Shown: positions 8,445 through 17,805, numbered from the stretch's first letter. The stretch is 64,000 nt of DNA from Ardenticatenaceae bacterium (GCA_030065875.1 JASJCR010000003.1:42185-106184), one strand, 5' to 3'. Notes: generated from the sequence alone by a model not told the origin. Translations and numbers: made by a program.

Positions 8445-8804
8445 CCCGATTTTCACCCTGAACCAGATTTCCCCATACCCTCGACAACCTCAAACGATAC
8501 TTAAGTATCTATACACCCATACCCTTTAATTGGCATACTCTAATGAAGTTAATCCGTGGCCATTTTGCTGAAATTTATTGTGATTCTCTTAAAAATTAAC
8601 TCAATTTGCGACCTTCACGCACAACCGAATAATGAAACTTCACAAAATAATTGGGTAGTGGGTTGGTGACACCTAACCCCCACATCAATCCTTCCCCACG
8701 GGGGGTGGATGCCTGCCTCCCCTCCCATTGGGAAGGGAATGAGGGGAGGGTTATTGACCCATTTAATTATCAAACTGCAAAAAAACTAAAGTCGGTAGAA
8801 CGAT
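8445..8804. other. Spacer with R1 hairpin repeat
   Basis: The 360-bp spacer has an AT-rich first half without recognisable genes. At 8671-8751 it holds an R1-type G/C-tract block with nested hairpins (for example CCTCCCCT near 8715 pairing with AGGGGAGG near 8742). No Shine-Dalgarno site is obvious before the small gene at 8805. Confidence 0.4.
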
Positions 8805-9050
8805 ATGTCAAAAAAAAGCGCCGCCAAAGTTTATCAAGATCAACCCTTGGTTTATCAAATCAGAATCTACGGCCATTTAGATTGTCAATGGACCCACTGG
8901 TTTGATGAGCTGACAATCACGCTTGAAGAGAGCGGTGAAACTCTTTTAACCGGCGTAGTGATCGATCAGGCTGCGCTTTACGGATTGCTAAAAAAAGTGC
9001 GAGATCTGGGCATGCCGTTACTCTCGGTCAACATCGTTAAACCGGTTTAG
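8805..9050 (+). CDS. Small conserved protein of unknown function (81 aa)
   Basis: The 81-residue protein reads LVYQIRIYGHLDCQWTHWFD, then LTITLEESGETLLTGVVIDQ and AALYGLLKKVRDLGMPLLSV. This is recognisable as a small protein found widely in Chloroflexota and Actinobacteria, usually beside metabolic or regulatory genes, with no assigned function. The alternating strands and one helix suggest a compact alpha/beta fold in the cytoplasm. Conserved features are the GHLD..W..WF motif, the E-x-G-x-T-x-L-x-G turn and the DQAALHGLL-like helix. It stands alone between two giant regulators and is followed by a strong hairpin terminator. Confidence 0.75.
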   Translation: MSKKSAAKVYQDQPLVYQIRIYGHLDCQWTHWFDELTITLEESGETLLTGVVIDQAALYGLLKKVRDLGMPLLSVNIVKPV

Positions 9051-9099
9051 CCGATCGTTTAGGCAAGTGCCATACAAGCAAAATCAAAGGAGAATACAC

Positions 9100-9156
9100 G
9101 CTTGCAGATTGGACCAATCTCCAAGATTGATCCAATCTGCAAGCACAGCGTTTTTT
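9100..9156 (+). terminator. Long hairpin with T-run
   Basis: Arms 9100-9120 and 9124-9144 are 21 bases each with one mismatch and a 3-base loop, and ttttttg starts at 9151. The outer 14 bp (GCTTGCAGATTGGA with its complement) are perfect. It fits a rho-independent terminator for the small gene before it, but the arms are longer than usual and contain the internal palindrome GATTGG.CCAATC, so it may also be a mobile palindromic repeat. Confidence 0.7.
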
Positions 9157-9175
9157 GATGTAAAATTGCTCCACG

Positions 9176-12100
9176 ATGGGTGAACCTCAAAACATTCAGC
9201 TGCAGTTTCTCGGTCCATTACTCATATCCTCACCTCAATCTATTCCCCCTCTGCGTCGAAAAACCCGCGCCATCCTGGCTTATCTGGCCATTACCAACCG
9301 GTCACATACCCGCCGTCACCTAATGGATCTTTTTTGCCAGGAGGCGGCCGATCCTTCACGGGCGTTAGCCGTGCTGCTCAGCCGCATTCGCAAGCTGTTG
9401 GGTAAAGATGCCCTCCATACAAAAAATCGATCCATTCAGTTAAATGTCGCTTTGGTCAGCGTTGATGTGCTAACCTTTCAAGAGTTTCTCGGTGGGGATG
9501 TGGCCGATCAATCGATTGAACGTGTTGAGGCGGCCGTTTTGCTCTATCGGGGCGACTTGCTCAGCGGCCTAACCCTCAACGACGCCCCTGAATTTGAGCT
9601 GTGGCTTCTGGCTCAGCGAGCACAAATGCGGCATTTGCTGGAGCGAGGCTTGATGAGGCTTGTCAGCGATCATGTCGAGCAAAATCAGCTGGATGTCGCC
9701 CTGAGGTATGCTCAGCAGCTGGTGCAGCACAATCCCCTGTTGGAAAATGCTCACAGTCAGCTTATTTGGCTATATGCGCAGACGGGGCAGAGAGACGCCG
9801 CCCTGCAGCAGTATGTTTATTGTCGGGAACTGCTGCAAAGAGAGCTGGCCGTTGAGCCAGGGGAGCTGCTGCAAAAGTTGGCCTCTAATTTGGAAGCCGA
9901 TCAGCCGTTTCCAACCCAAGCCGTCCATAAACCGGCCGTTTCCGAACCGTCTACACCGGTCGCTTCTGATTTTGTCGGCCGCGCGGCCGAGCTCAACCTC
10001 CTGCAAGCGGCCTGGCCGCGGGTGAAAACAGGCAGTGGAGCGGTCATCGTCATTGCCGCACAGGCCGGTGGAGGAAAAACGCGTCTGGTTGAAGAGTTTG
10101 TACGCAAACTACCCCAATCGGCCGTTTTGACCGGCCGCTGTTATGAATCCAGCCACGCGCTGCCATACGAGCCGTGGTTGGGTATGTTGGAGCAGCATCT
10201 GCAGCGGTTAAATGATAAGGCGATAAAGCAGCTTTCCTTACAAACGCGTACCTTTATCGGCCGGCTCCTGCCACAGTTGGTTCGGGGAGTGCCCCCGCAT
10301 GTTTCGCGGGGCACGTTTACAGAGGCCGAACAGCTCTATACGGCCGTGGTGGATTTCCTCACTCAGTCAGTGGATGGCCAGTCCCCTCAAACGGTTTTTT
10401 TTCTGGACGATTTGCAGTGGGCGGATGAGGCCAGCCTGAGATTGTTTCACTACTTGGCGCAGCGAAGCGACCGCCTTCCCTGGCTGCTCATCGGATCATA
10501 TCGTCCGGAAGAAGCCGCCCAATCGCCACCGCTGCTGCTGCTGCTGAATGATTTGGCCCGCCGCCGGGTGACAAAAATTTCCATGCCTCCGCTAACCTTA
10601 GATGAAGTAACCGAGTTGATCGGCCATCTTTGGCCCGGCCTTTCTATCGCTCAACGCCCAGCCGTCGCCGAAAAGCTCAGGCACACAACCGGCGGCAACG
10701 CCTTGTTTGTCACGGCCGTGCTGCGCGAATTGGCCCATACCGACATCGTTCCGAAAGGTTTTCCCATCCCGGCGTCGGTGCAGGATTTAATCGTCCGTCA
10801 TCTGCACCGTTTGCCTGAGGGGTGTCGTCAGGTTTGGGAAGGATTGGCGGTTTGGGGAAATGCGGCGGCGGTGTCGCCGCTGCAATTTATCAGCGGCCGC
10901 AGCATGGATGAAGTTGTCCAGGCGGTGGAGCTGGGTTTGCAGGCGGGCATGATAGGAGAAAAATCAACCGCCTCCGTCACCACCTACGTTTTTCACCACG
11001 ATTTGGTGCGAGAAGCGGTTTTGACCGTCATTTCGACGGTGCGCCAGCAGCGCCTGCATTATCGCAGCGCTTTGTGGCTCTCTCGCCTGGCCGAACGGCA
11101 ACCGGCGGCCGCCCAGGACGAGATCGCCGGTCGAATCGTCGTCCACGCCAAACAGGGTGAAGGGTTTCTGCTCCTGTTTCGCTGGGCATCAAAAGCGGCC
11201 GCGCACGCCCGTCACATGTTTGCCTATCACGATGCGTTAACCCTGCTGGAAACGGGAATCGAGGCGTTTAATCACTGCCAACTCGACCCTGATTTTGATA
11301 TCAAAGCGGGTGAAATCATCCTTTTTAGCCTGATGATCGAGTGGTTATCTTACTGCGATATGGTGGGCAAACCCGAGGCACAAATTGAATCGTTTTTGGA
11401 GCAGGCGACACAGCTCCACAACCGCCACCCGGCCCCGGAACGGGCCGCCAACCTTCACTTGACTCAGGCTAATTTGAATCCCGACCATCGTCAGGGGATT
11501 GTTGAGGCTCGGCAGGCGTTTAAACAATTTGGACAGCTGGGGCAGCCACAGATGGCGGCCACCGCCCTGGTGTCGGCGGCAGCAAGACACCTCTCCCTGA
11601 GCGAAAACAAAAACAGCCAGCGCGTTTTCTCAGAAGCGCTGGAGCTGTATCAGCAGATAGGGGACGTGCCGGGTCAGGTTTTGTCTCTGAGCGGATTAGG
11701 TTGGGTGGCCCTTAATTTGGGTGAAGTGGCGTTGGCTTTAAAAGTTCTCGAGCAGGCGCTGGGAATGAGCCGGGAGCGGGGAGATCGTCTTGGCGAAGCC
11801 CAAACCCTCTATGTGATGACGGCCGCCTGGGGATTTTATCATGCGCCTGAGCAGATGATGAAGCTGGCCAATGAGGCCATTGAAATTTATGATCAGATCG
11901 GTTTTGCGGTTCGGGCCAATCGCCCCCTGATGTATATCGGCCTGGCCCACGACACGCGGGGTGATGTAGACCGCGCTTTGTCGATTTATGAACGAGTATT
12001 GGAGGAAGCCTCTCGGCGGCAGGATACCTGGCTGGTCGGCTGGGTGTCGCAGCTGATCGGCCGTATCTTTCTGGAGCGGGGAGATGCAGTCACGGCCGCC

Positions 12101-12478
12101 AAACACCTTCAGAAGGCGCGGCAAACTCGCATTTTGACGGGGGAGGTGCAAAACCAGGTCAGCGATTTAGCCTGGCTGGGTCGTTTGGCGCTGGCTCAGG
12201 GAAATGTGCAGGAGGCCCTCAAGCTGACCGATCAGGCGGTTAGTCAGCTTGATAACTTTTATGGGGAGTTTTACGTTTGGGAACAGCCGGATGTGCTTCG
12301 GTGCCGGGCTGAAGCCCTTGCCGCGGCCGGGCAGTTTGCGGCGGCGGAGACGATAGCTCAGAGGGCACGAATAACGCTGCAGCGCTTTGCAGACCAAATT
12401 GACGATCCGGTGCTCCGCAAGGGATACTTTGCTTATCGACGGAATGCTGCGGTGAGAACGGCCGTTTTCAAACAATAG
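9176..12478 (+). CDS. SARP-type regulator with AAA ATPase and TPR repeats
   Basis: The 1100-residue protein begins with an OmpR-like winged helix (LQFLGPLLISS to LLGKDALHTKN, residues about 9-95) and a bacterial transcriptional activator domain (about 100-245), as in AfsR/DnrI SARP regulators. An AAA_16-type ATPase follows, with Walker A IAAQAGGGKTRL (about 295-306) and Walker B VFFLDDLQWADEA (about 405-417). The C-terminal 500 residues are TPR-like helices. Such regulators sense a signal through the ATPase/TPR half and bind direct repeats near promoters. TAAAAT at 9161-9166 lies 9 bases before ATG 9176, and there is no Shine-Dalgarno site, so the mRNA may have almost no leader. Confidence 0.88.
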   Translation: MGEPQNIQLQFLGPLLISSPQSIPPLRRKTRAILAYLAITNRSHTRRHLMDLFCQEAADPSRALAVLLSRIRKLLGKDALHTKNRSIQLNVALVSVDVLTFQEFLGGDVADQSIERVEAAVLLYRGDLLSGLTLNDAPEFELWLLAQRAQMRHLLERGLMRLVSDHVEQNQLDVALRYAQQLVQHNPLLENAHSQLIWLYAQTGQRDAALQQYVYCRELLQRELAVEPGELLQKLASNLEADQPFPTQAVHKPAVSEPSTPVASDFVGRAAELNLLQAAWPRVKTGSGAVIVIAAQAGGGKTRLVEEFVRKLPQSAVLTGRCYESSHALPYEPWLGMLEQHLQRLNDKAIKQLSLQTRTFIGRLLPQLVRGVPPHVSRGTFTEAEQLYTAVVDFLTQSVDGQSPQTVFFLDDLQWADEASLRLFHYLAQRSDRLPWLLIGSYRPEEAAQSPPLLLLLNDLARRRVTKISMPPLTLDEVTELIGHLWPGLSIAQRPAVAEKLRHTTGGNALFVTAVLRELAHTDIVPKGFPIPASVQDLIVRHLHRLPEGCRQVWEGLAVWGNAAAVSPLQFISGRSMDEVVQAVELGLQAGMIGEKSTASVTTYVFHHDLVREAVLTVISTVRQQRLHYRSALWLSRLAERQPAAAQDEIAGRIVVHAKQGEGFLLLFRWASKAAAHARHMFAYHDALTLLETGIEAFNHCQLDPDFDIKAGEIILFSLMIEWLSYCDMVGKPEAQIESFLEQATQLHNRHPAPERAANLHLTQANLNPDHRQGIVEARQAFKQFGQLGQPQMAATALVSAAARHLSLSENKNSQRVFSEALELYQQIGDVPGQVLSLSGLGWVALNLGEVALALKVLEQALGMSRERGDRLGEAQTLYVMTAAWGFYHAPEQMMKLANEAIEIYDQIGFAVRANRPLMYIGLAHDTRGDVDRALSIYERVLEEASRRQDTWLVGWVSQLIGRIFLERGDAVTAAKHLQKARQTRILTGEVQNQVSDLAWLGRLALAQGNVQEALKLTDQAVSQLDNFYGEFYVWEQPDVLRCRAEALAAAGQFAAAETIAQRARITLQRFADQIDDPVLRKGYFAYRRNAAVRTAVFKQ

Positions 12479-12552
12479 GGTTTGGAAACAACTTTGGAAA
12501 CATCAATCCGGTATCCTTCAAGTTCAAAGAAAGAGAAACTTGGAGAAAGGGT

Positions 12553-15303
12553 TTGCGAAAATTTTTGCTTCTTTTAGCAATTGAGATCGTCTTGGGGATC
12601 TTGCTGTGGAGATGCGCGGTATCCGCCCAGGCCCGGACGCCTGAAAGGCCGGCACAGCTCACTCCGATTGCCTGGCAGCGGCAGCTGATCGACGCCCGCG
12701 GCTTTGCCGGGCAGTCCAGTGATTTGGTGTTGGACCAAAATGGACACCCTCATATCATTTTTTGGCGCAGTGAAGGAACCAGCAGCATTTTATATTATGC
12801 CCGGTGGGATGGGGTCACCTGGATCAAGGAGCGAGTTGATAATCGGTTCAGGGTCGGTAACGAGGTTAGCATAGCGATCGATGACCAGCAGCGGCCGCAC
12901 GTTGTTTATCAGGATTCGATCAACCAGGATCTTTACTATGCATTTCGGGAGGCGAGTGGCTGGCAAAGGTCACGCTTACTCGATCAGGGGGTAGTCGGCC
13001 GCTTTAACAATGTTGCCTTGACCAATACCGGCCTGGCAATCTCTTATCTGGATGAAACACAGGGAGCGCTTAAGGTCATCTTTGGCACGGCAGGGACCTT
13101 CAACTTTGGGGCGCCCCAGTTCGTTGCTCAGACAACGACCCTGGATCAGCACGGGTTGGCGGTGAACAGTTTGGGAAGGCCTGGCATCACTTATCACGAT
13201 TCGAGCAGCGGAGATTTGATGCTGGCCACGCGGAATATCAACGGCACATGGTCGATAGAAACGGTGGCGGATTTTGCTGACGTCGGCCGCACCAGCAGCC
13301 TGATATATGACAGCAGCGATATTCCGCACGTCACCGGTTCGGTTTTGTATCAAGGCCGCTATTTTCTCAATTATTACGCCAAAAATGGCGCAAGCTGGGT
13401 GGAAGAGAGCGTGGCCGCAGACGTGAACCTCAATCTGGGCCGTTTTCATGAAATGACTCTCGATCAGAGCGATCGTCCCGTGGTAGCTTATATCAATCAG
13501 ACCCAAAATCAATTGATGCTGGCCCGTCGTGAGAGTCCGCATACCTGGCAAATTGAGACCGTTGATACTTTAGATATCTCTCGCGTTGGCGGTATTGGTG
13601 TTGATGCCGCCAATCAGCCAATCATGAGCGGTTACCAAAGAAGTTTTGGGGATTTGATCGTGTTCAGCGGGGGCAACGATTGGCAAACGCGCATTGTTTA
13701 CGACAACAATGCCCAGCCCAATTATCGGCCGTCTCTGGCCCTCAACGGGCACTCCCCGGCCGTGGCTTTTCACACCGAAGCAACCCAACCCGATTCCGCG
13801 CAGCTGGTAACGTGGGATGGGTCCAGCTGGGCAGATGATGTCGTTGCCCCGGATGCCGATGCTGCGGTGACCACGCCCGTGGTATTTGCGGCTGATGGGC
13901 AGCCGCGGATCGCCTACTATCGAACCAGCACCCGTCAAGTGATGTATGCGACGCTGGTCAACAACGTCTGGCAGGCGGTTCCGGTGGCGACTTTACCGGT
14001 CGGAACAACAATGGGGCCGGACCTGGTATTGATGTTAGCCGGTCAACAAGAAGACCCTACACTGGCGTTCAGCATCTACGACGGCACGGCCGTGATCAAG
14101 GTGATGAGAGGGATTGATGGGGTGTGGCGCGAAGGAACCCTGCCTGTACCGGGCCAATCTGCCCCCCTGACGCCGCTGTCGGCCGATTATCACGTGGGTG
14201 GCGCAGTGGGAGTCGCCTACTTTAATCCGGTAAACAACACCATCAATGAAGCCAGATTTGACGGTCAATGGCAGGAGAGCATCGTAGCCAACGGGGTTCA
14301 GGCCACGGCCATCTCCACCACGGTGGCCCGCCATCGTCGTGATAATGGCACCCCCTTTAATTCCCCCACAATAACCTATTACGATACTAACTCCGGCCAG
14401 ATCATTTATGCCCGACTGGCAGATGTGTCCACGTGGATTCCGCGAGTTGTGGCCACGCCAAGCAGTCAGGTGAATTCGCTGGCCACGGTCTTTATTGGCA
14501 ATTCTACCGTTCGCCCACGCATTGCGGTCGTTACGGTCGACAATACAGTGCGCCTTTTTGGCGCTGACAGCAGAGATTTTTTCTGGTCTGAAGAAACGGT
14601 TGTGGCGGCCGGAGCGGCCGTTCGTTCCCATGTTAACCTCGCTATGGGGGATCGCGAACGGCTGACCTATCTCGAAAATGGCGTGGTGATGCACGCTTTC
14701 CGCACGGCTACGACCCGTGCCCCGGTGGTTCCCGGTGAGGACAGTAACGGAATGGTCGGGCTTCTCAAATCGCAGTGCATGTGTTTATTGTCTGCCGAGT
14801 ATTGTGGCCGGTTGCTGTGGGACCCGCGTCCTGATGCCCGGTCAGGTTTACAGGCTGCCGCCATAACCGCTCCTTTCAATGAAGACGGAGCCGACATGGC
14901 TGCCCTCACCAAAATTTTTGAGGCCACCCCCGAGGGTCAGGCGTTTTTGGATACTTATATCACGCACGATCTCGAACTGACATTCATATTAGCGAGCGAT
15001 CCCTCGCTGACATGGGATGCATTCCGCACGCTGGAAAACCTGATGCCCGGGCTATCGGCATTTACTAAAGGGCAGGGATCTTTGGTTGTAATCGATCAGG
15101 CGCTAATGGATCAGGCCCTGGATATTTGGCAGCGTGTCGAAGCCGAAGCGAGCCCCGGATTGGCGGCGGTCATCAATCAATACCTGACCGACACCAATAA
15201 TTTGCAGCTTTACGTGGGAATGACGTTTGATGAGTGGGCGGCAACACTCGGTGTAAATCCACCGGCCGTACAAAAGACATTTTTGCCGGTTGTGTTGAGA
15301 TAG
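12553..15303 (+). CDS. Large secreted repeat protein with FLPVVLR tail
   Basis: The 916-residue protein begins at TTG 12553 with a signal peptide (RKFLLLLAIEIVLGILLW, cleavage near the AQA motif at residues 25-27). No in-frame ATG fits better. The body, to about residue 720, consists of roughly ten units with the pattern Leu-Asp-x-x-x-x-Pro-His-Ile-x-Tyr-x-Asp, Leu-x-Tyr-Ala, Trp-x-x-Glu-x-Val. This predicts beta-propeller-like blades on the cell surface. A helical region with C-M-C and E-Y-C motifs follows (about 736-900). The protein ends in QKTFLPVVLR, the same type of tail as the 3818-4147 product. Function is unknown, though a binding role fits the blades. Confidence 0.8.
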   Translation: MRKFLLLLAIEIVLGILLWRCAVSAQARTPERPAQLTPIAWQRQLIDARGFAGQSSDLVLDQNGHPHIIFWRSEGTSSILYYARWDGVTWIKERVDNRFRVGNEVSIAIDDQQRPHVVYQDSINQDLYYAFREASGWQRSRLLDQGVVGRFNNVALTNTGLAISYLDETQGALKVIFGTAGTFNFGAPQFVAQTTTLDQHGLAVNSLGRPGITYHDSSSGDLMLATRNINGTWSIETVADFADVGRTSSLIYDSSDIPHVTGSVLYQGRYFLNYYAKNGASWVEESVAADVNLNLGRFHEMTLDQSDRPVVAYINQTQNQLMLARRESPHTWQIETVDTLDISRVGGIGVDAANQPIMSGYQRSFGDLIVFSGGNDWQTRIVYDNNAQPNYRPSLALNGHSPAVAFHTEATQPDSAQLVTWDGSSWADDVVAPDADAAVTTPVVFAADGQPRIAYYRTSTRQVMYATLVNNVWQAVPVATLPVGTTMGPDLVLMLAGQQEDPTLAFSIYDGTAVIKVMRGIDGVWREGTLPVPGQSAPLTPLSADYHVGGAVGVAYFNPVNNTINEARFDGQWQESIVANGVQATAISTTVARHRRDNGTPFNSPTITYYDTNSGQIIYARLADVSTWIPRVVATPSSQVNSLATVFIGNSTVRPRIAVVTVDNTVRLFGADSRDFFWSEETVVAAGAAVRSHVNLAMGDRERLTYLENGVVMHAFRTATTRAPVVPGEDSNGMVGLLKSQCMCLLSAEYCGRLLWDPRPDARSGLQAAAITAPFNEDGADMAALTKIFEATPEGQAFLDTYITHDLELTFILASDPSLTWDAFRTLENLMPGLSAFTKGQGSLVVIDQALMDQALDIWQRVEAEASPGLAAVINQYLTDTNNLQLYVGMTFDEWAATLGVNPPAVQKTFLPVVLR

Positions 15304-15338
15304 ATCATAGCGGTGCTGGGTGGTAACAAAACGAAAAT

Positions 15339-16331
15339 TTACCCCCAGCGCCAGACGGAGCAGGCCATCGAGATACCGCCTCCACTGGCGATAAAAAGCA
15401 CCAAATCCCCCGGTTTTGGTCCGCGACCCTGCTCGAGGGCATCATCGAGGGCCATTGGCACGCAGGCCGACCCGGTGTAACCCCATTTGTCCATAATCCA
15501 GTGGGTTTTTTCCAGCGGCTGACCGATGATGCCCATGATTTCTTTTATCGTGTTGACGTTGAGCTGTGTCATTACATAAAAATCAACGTCATCGACGGTA
15601 AGCCCGGCTCTGGAGACGGTTTCATAAATCAGGGGCGGCCAGTTTTCGGCATTAAACGTCGGCGGGAACCGCTTGACAAACTGCACCCGCGGAACGCCAT
15701 CATTGATGCCGGGATCTTCTTTTGATTGAACCGTACCTCCGGCAAAGATCCCCAGTCCGTTAAAATGCTCTCCAAAGGTGCGACGCGCCCCGGCTAAAAA
15801 TCCCGGCTTGTCGGCCGCACCCAAAACCACCGCACCGGCTCCGTCGGCAAAGAGGGTGCAGGTTTTGTGATCGGTGTAGTCAATGAAGCGGCTCATCCCG
15901 TAGGCTCCGATCACCAACACGCGGTTTATTTGGCGATCGGTCATGATGAAGCGCGCCCCGGTATCAGCGGCCGAGACCCACCCGGCACAGGCACAATTCA
16001 TGTCAAACGCACCAACCGTGGGTGGCAATCCCAGCTTGTGCTGCACGACCACGGCCGTGGCCGGACTCAGATAGTCGGGGGTGTCGGTGGCCACAATCAC
16101 CAGATCGATATCGTCCGGAGTCAGGCCGGCCCGGGTCAGCGCCTGCCGGCCGGCATACGCGGCAAGGTCGCTTGTTGCTTCGTCATCAGCCATCACGTGA
16201 CGGGTTTTGATACCCACGTTTTTGACCAGCCACTCGTCGACTTCCCGTCCCAAAATCCGGTCAAAATAGGCGTTGTCGAGCATTTTTTGCGGCACATAGC
16301 GGCCAGTAGAGAGGATTTGAGCGTATCTCAT
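15339..16331 (-). CDS. Ketoacyl-ACP synthase III-like protein lacking His and Asn
   Basis: The 330-residue protein starts at ATG 16331. The longer frame upstream only reads a 7-bp repeat array. The thiolase fold and active Cys are clear (DMNCACAGW, Cys115), as are GAYGMSRFIDYTDHKTCTLF and the ASGGGISMACSVWRWG end. In FabH the triad is completed by His in the VPHQAN motif and Asn in GNTSAA. Here the matching segments read VMTQLN and GYTGSA, so both residues are replaced. Decarboxylative condensation is therefore doubtful, and acyl transfer or another Claisen-type reaction is possible. It is convergent with the secreted protein gene, 35 bp away. No Shine-Dalgarno site is present. Confidence 0.85.
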   Translation of the reverse strand: MRYAQILSTGRYVPQKMLDNAYFDRILGREVDEWLVKNVGIKTRHVMADDEATSDLAAYAGRQALTRAGLTPDDIDLVIVATDTPDYLSPATAVVVQHKLGLPPTVGAFDMNCACAGWVSAADTGARFIMTDRQINRVLVIGAYGMSRFIDYTDHKTCTLFADGAGAVVLGAADKPGFLAGARRTFGEHFNGLGIFAGGTVQSKEDPGINDGVPRVQFVKRFPPTFNAENWPPLIYETVSRAGLTVDDVDFYVMTQLNVNTIKEIMGIIGQPLEKTHWIMDKWGYTGSACVPMALDDALEQGRGPKPGDLVLFIASGGGISMACSVWRWG

Positions 16332-16460
16332 AGTTTGGAGTGCTAAGTTCTGAGTCCTAAGTTCTGAGTGCTGAGGTTGAATCGGTCCCGCTTTTTCTTC
16401 GTCATGTCTCAACGGCAGCCAGCTAACTCAGGACTTTCAACTGAGGACTCAGGACTTAAT
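16332..16460. repeat. Inverted heptamer arrays, AGTNCTR type
   Basis: Left array (16332-16373): AGTTTGG, AGTGCTA, AGTTCTG, AGTCCTA, AGTTCTG, AGTGCTG. Right array (16426-16460): ACTCAGG, ACTTTCA, ACTGAGG, ACTCAGG, ACTTAAT. The period is 7 bp in both, and the right array is roughly the reverse complement of the left. The left array touches the KAS III start codon. Confidence 0.8.
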
Positions 16461-16677
16461 TGTCACCTTATGTCCAAAATCATTCTAACAACAATTTGTT
16501 ACACTCAAACTACAACCTTTTCCTGTAACTTCGGTGTAGCTGCGGTATCTATAATGTAAATCTGGACAATCAGGCGTTACTTCAGAGAAAACCGCCCCTC
16601 TTTGCACTTTTTCCTTTAAACTTTGAACTGTGAGTTGCTTAATCTGAGGACCATAAACTTTATAAAGGAGTTTCCCC

Positions 16678-17730
16678 ATGTCATCCATCCCTACCCTCCC
16701 AGGTATTCAATCTGAAATAATCGCCACCGAACGCCTCAAAATGCACGTGCTTTCCAGCGGTCCTTCAAGCGGGATACCGGTCGTTTTTGTTCACGGCAAC
16801 GTCTCTTCCGCGACCTTTTGGGAAGAAACGATGCTGACGCTGCCTCAAGGGTATCGAGCGATCGCTCCTGACCTGCGCGGCTACGGGGATACCGAAGCGG
16901 CACCCATCGACGCCACTCAGGGGCTGGACGACATGGCGGCCGATATTCATGGCCTGCTGGAGCAGATCGGAATGGTTCGCTACCACATGGTCGGCCACAG
17001 TATGGGCGGCAACGTCCTGATGAAGTACGCCATTCACTACCCGGCTGAAATTTTGTCGTTAACCCTGGTGGCGACCGGTTCCCCTTATGGTTACGGCGGG
17101 ACCAAGGGAGTGGACGGGCAGCCGGTCTATGATGATGGGGCTCCGGCCGGGGGCGGCACCGGCAATCCGGACTTTATCAAGCTGCTGCAGGAAAAATTCC
17201 GCGGCGATGACAATCCGCTGGCACCCATCAACGTCATGCGCCAATTTTATTTTAAGCCGCCGTTTATCGCCCAGCGGGAACAGGCATTGCTTTCTTCGAT
17301 GTTGGCCATCCAGATCGGCGAGGATCATTATCCCGGTGATTTTGTCCCGTCCGAAAACTGGTTTGGGGTGGCCCCGGGCAGCAAGGGGGTCCTCAATGCA
17401 CTGTCCGGCAAACATTATGACGCCAGTGGCATCGTCGATATTTCGCTCAAGCCACCGATCCTGTGGGTTCGAGGCGACGCGGACCAGATTGTAGGCAACC
17501 TGGCTATGTTTGAAGGGGCGGCCCTGGGCTCGATTGGGGCCATCCCCGGCTGGCCCGGTGAGGAGGAGTGCCCACCACAGCCGATGATCGATCAGATTCG
17601 AGCGGTACTCGATCAGTATCAGGCCAACGGCGGCCGCTATGAAGAGGTAGTCATCACCGACGCCGGTCACACCCCTTATATTGAAAAACCGATTGAGTTT
17701 AATTTGGCGTTTCATAAACACATCCAATAA
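16678..17730 (+). CDS. Alpha/beta hydrolase
   Basis: The 350-residue protein follows the alpha/beta hydrolase plan. The oxyanion segment is VVFVHGNVSSATFW, the PDLRGYGDTE turn follows strand 4, the nucleophile elbow is VGHSMGGN with Ser108, the acid is likely in VRGDADQIVG, and the His is in DAGHTPYIEKP near the end. A proline- and glycine-rich cap lies between residues 140 and 240. AAAGGAG precedes ATG 16678. The substrate is not predictable: epoxide hydrolase-, lactonase- or esterase-like activity all fit. The lone gene is bounded by heptamer arrays on both sides. Confidence 0.82.
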   Translation: MSSIPTLPGIQSEIIATERLKMHVLSSGPSSGIPVVFVHGNVSSATFWEETMLTLPQGYRAIAPDLRGYGDTEAAPIDATQGLDDMAADIHGLLEQIGMVRYHMVGHSMGGNVLMKYAIHYPAEILSLTLVATGSPYGYGGTKGVDGQPVYDDGAPAGGGTGNPDFIKLLQEKFRGDDNPLAPINVMRQFYFKPPFIAQREQALLSSMLAIQIGEDHYPGDFVPSENWFGVAPGSKGVLNALSGKHYDASGIVDISLKPPILWVRGDADQIVGNLAMFEGAALGSIGAIPGWPGEEECPPQPMIDQIRAVLDQYQANGGRYEEVVITDAGHTPYIEKPIEFNLAFHKHIQ

Positions 17731-17805
17731 GACCACAGACAACAGACGTCAGACCTCAGAAATCGGCCCTCTGATGTCTGTTGTCTGATGTCTGATGTCT
17801 GTTAA
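17731..17805. repeat. Inverted heptamer arrays, GACNNCA / CTGATGT type
   Basis: Immediately after the hydrolase stop: GACCACA, GACAACA, GACGTCA, GACCTCA. Then, from 17771: CTGATGT, CTGTTGT, CTGATGT, CTGATGT, CTGTTAA. The two halves are reverse complements and would fold into a long hairpin. The end of the second half supplies the extended -10 of the next gene. Confidence 0.8.

Noticed and set aside
14035..14694. Long minus-strand frame under the secreted repeat protein
   Set aside because: Antisense to a gene with signal peptide and regular repeats. The His/Gly-rich translation has no start signals and looks like a codon-composition shadow.
16332..16412. 27-codon extension of the KAS III gene
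   Set aside because: It reads the AGTNCTR heptamer array. The conserved KAS III N-terminus begins at ATG 16331.
17059..17742. Minus-strand 227-codon frame under the alpha/beta hydrolase
   Set aside because: Antisense to intact catalytic motifs, no ribosome-binding site, and ends in a repeat array.
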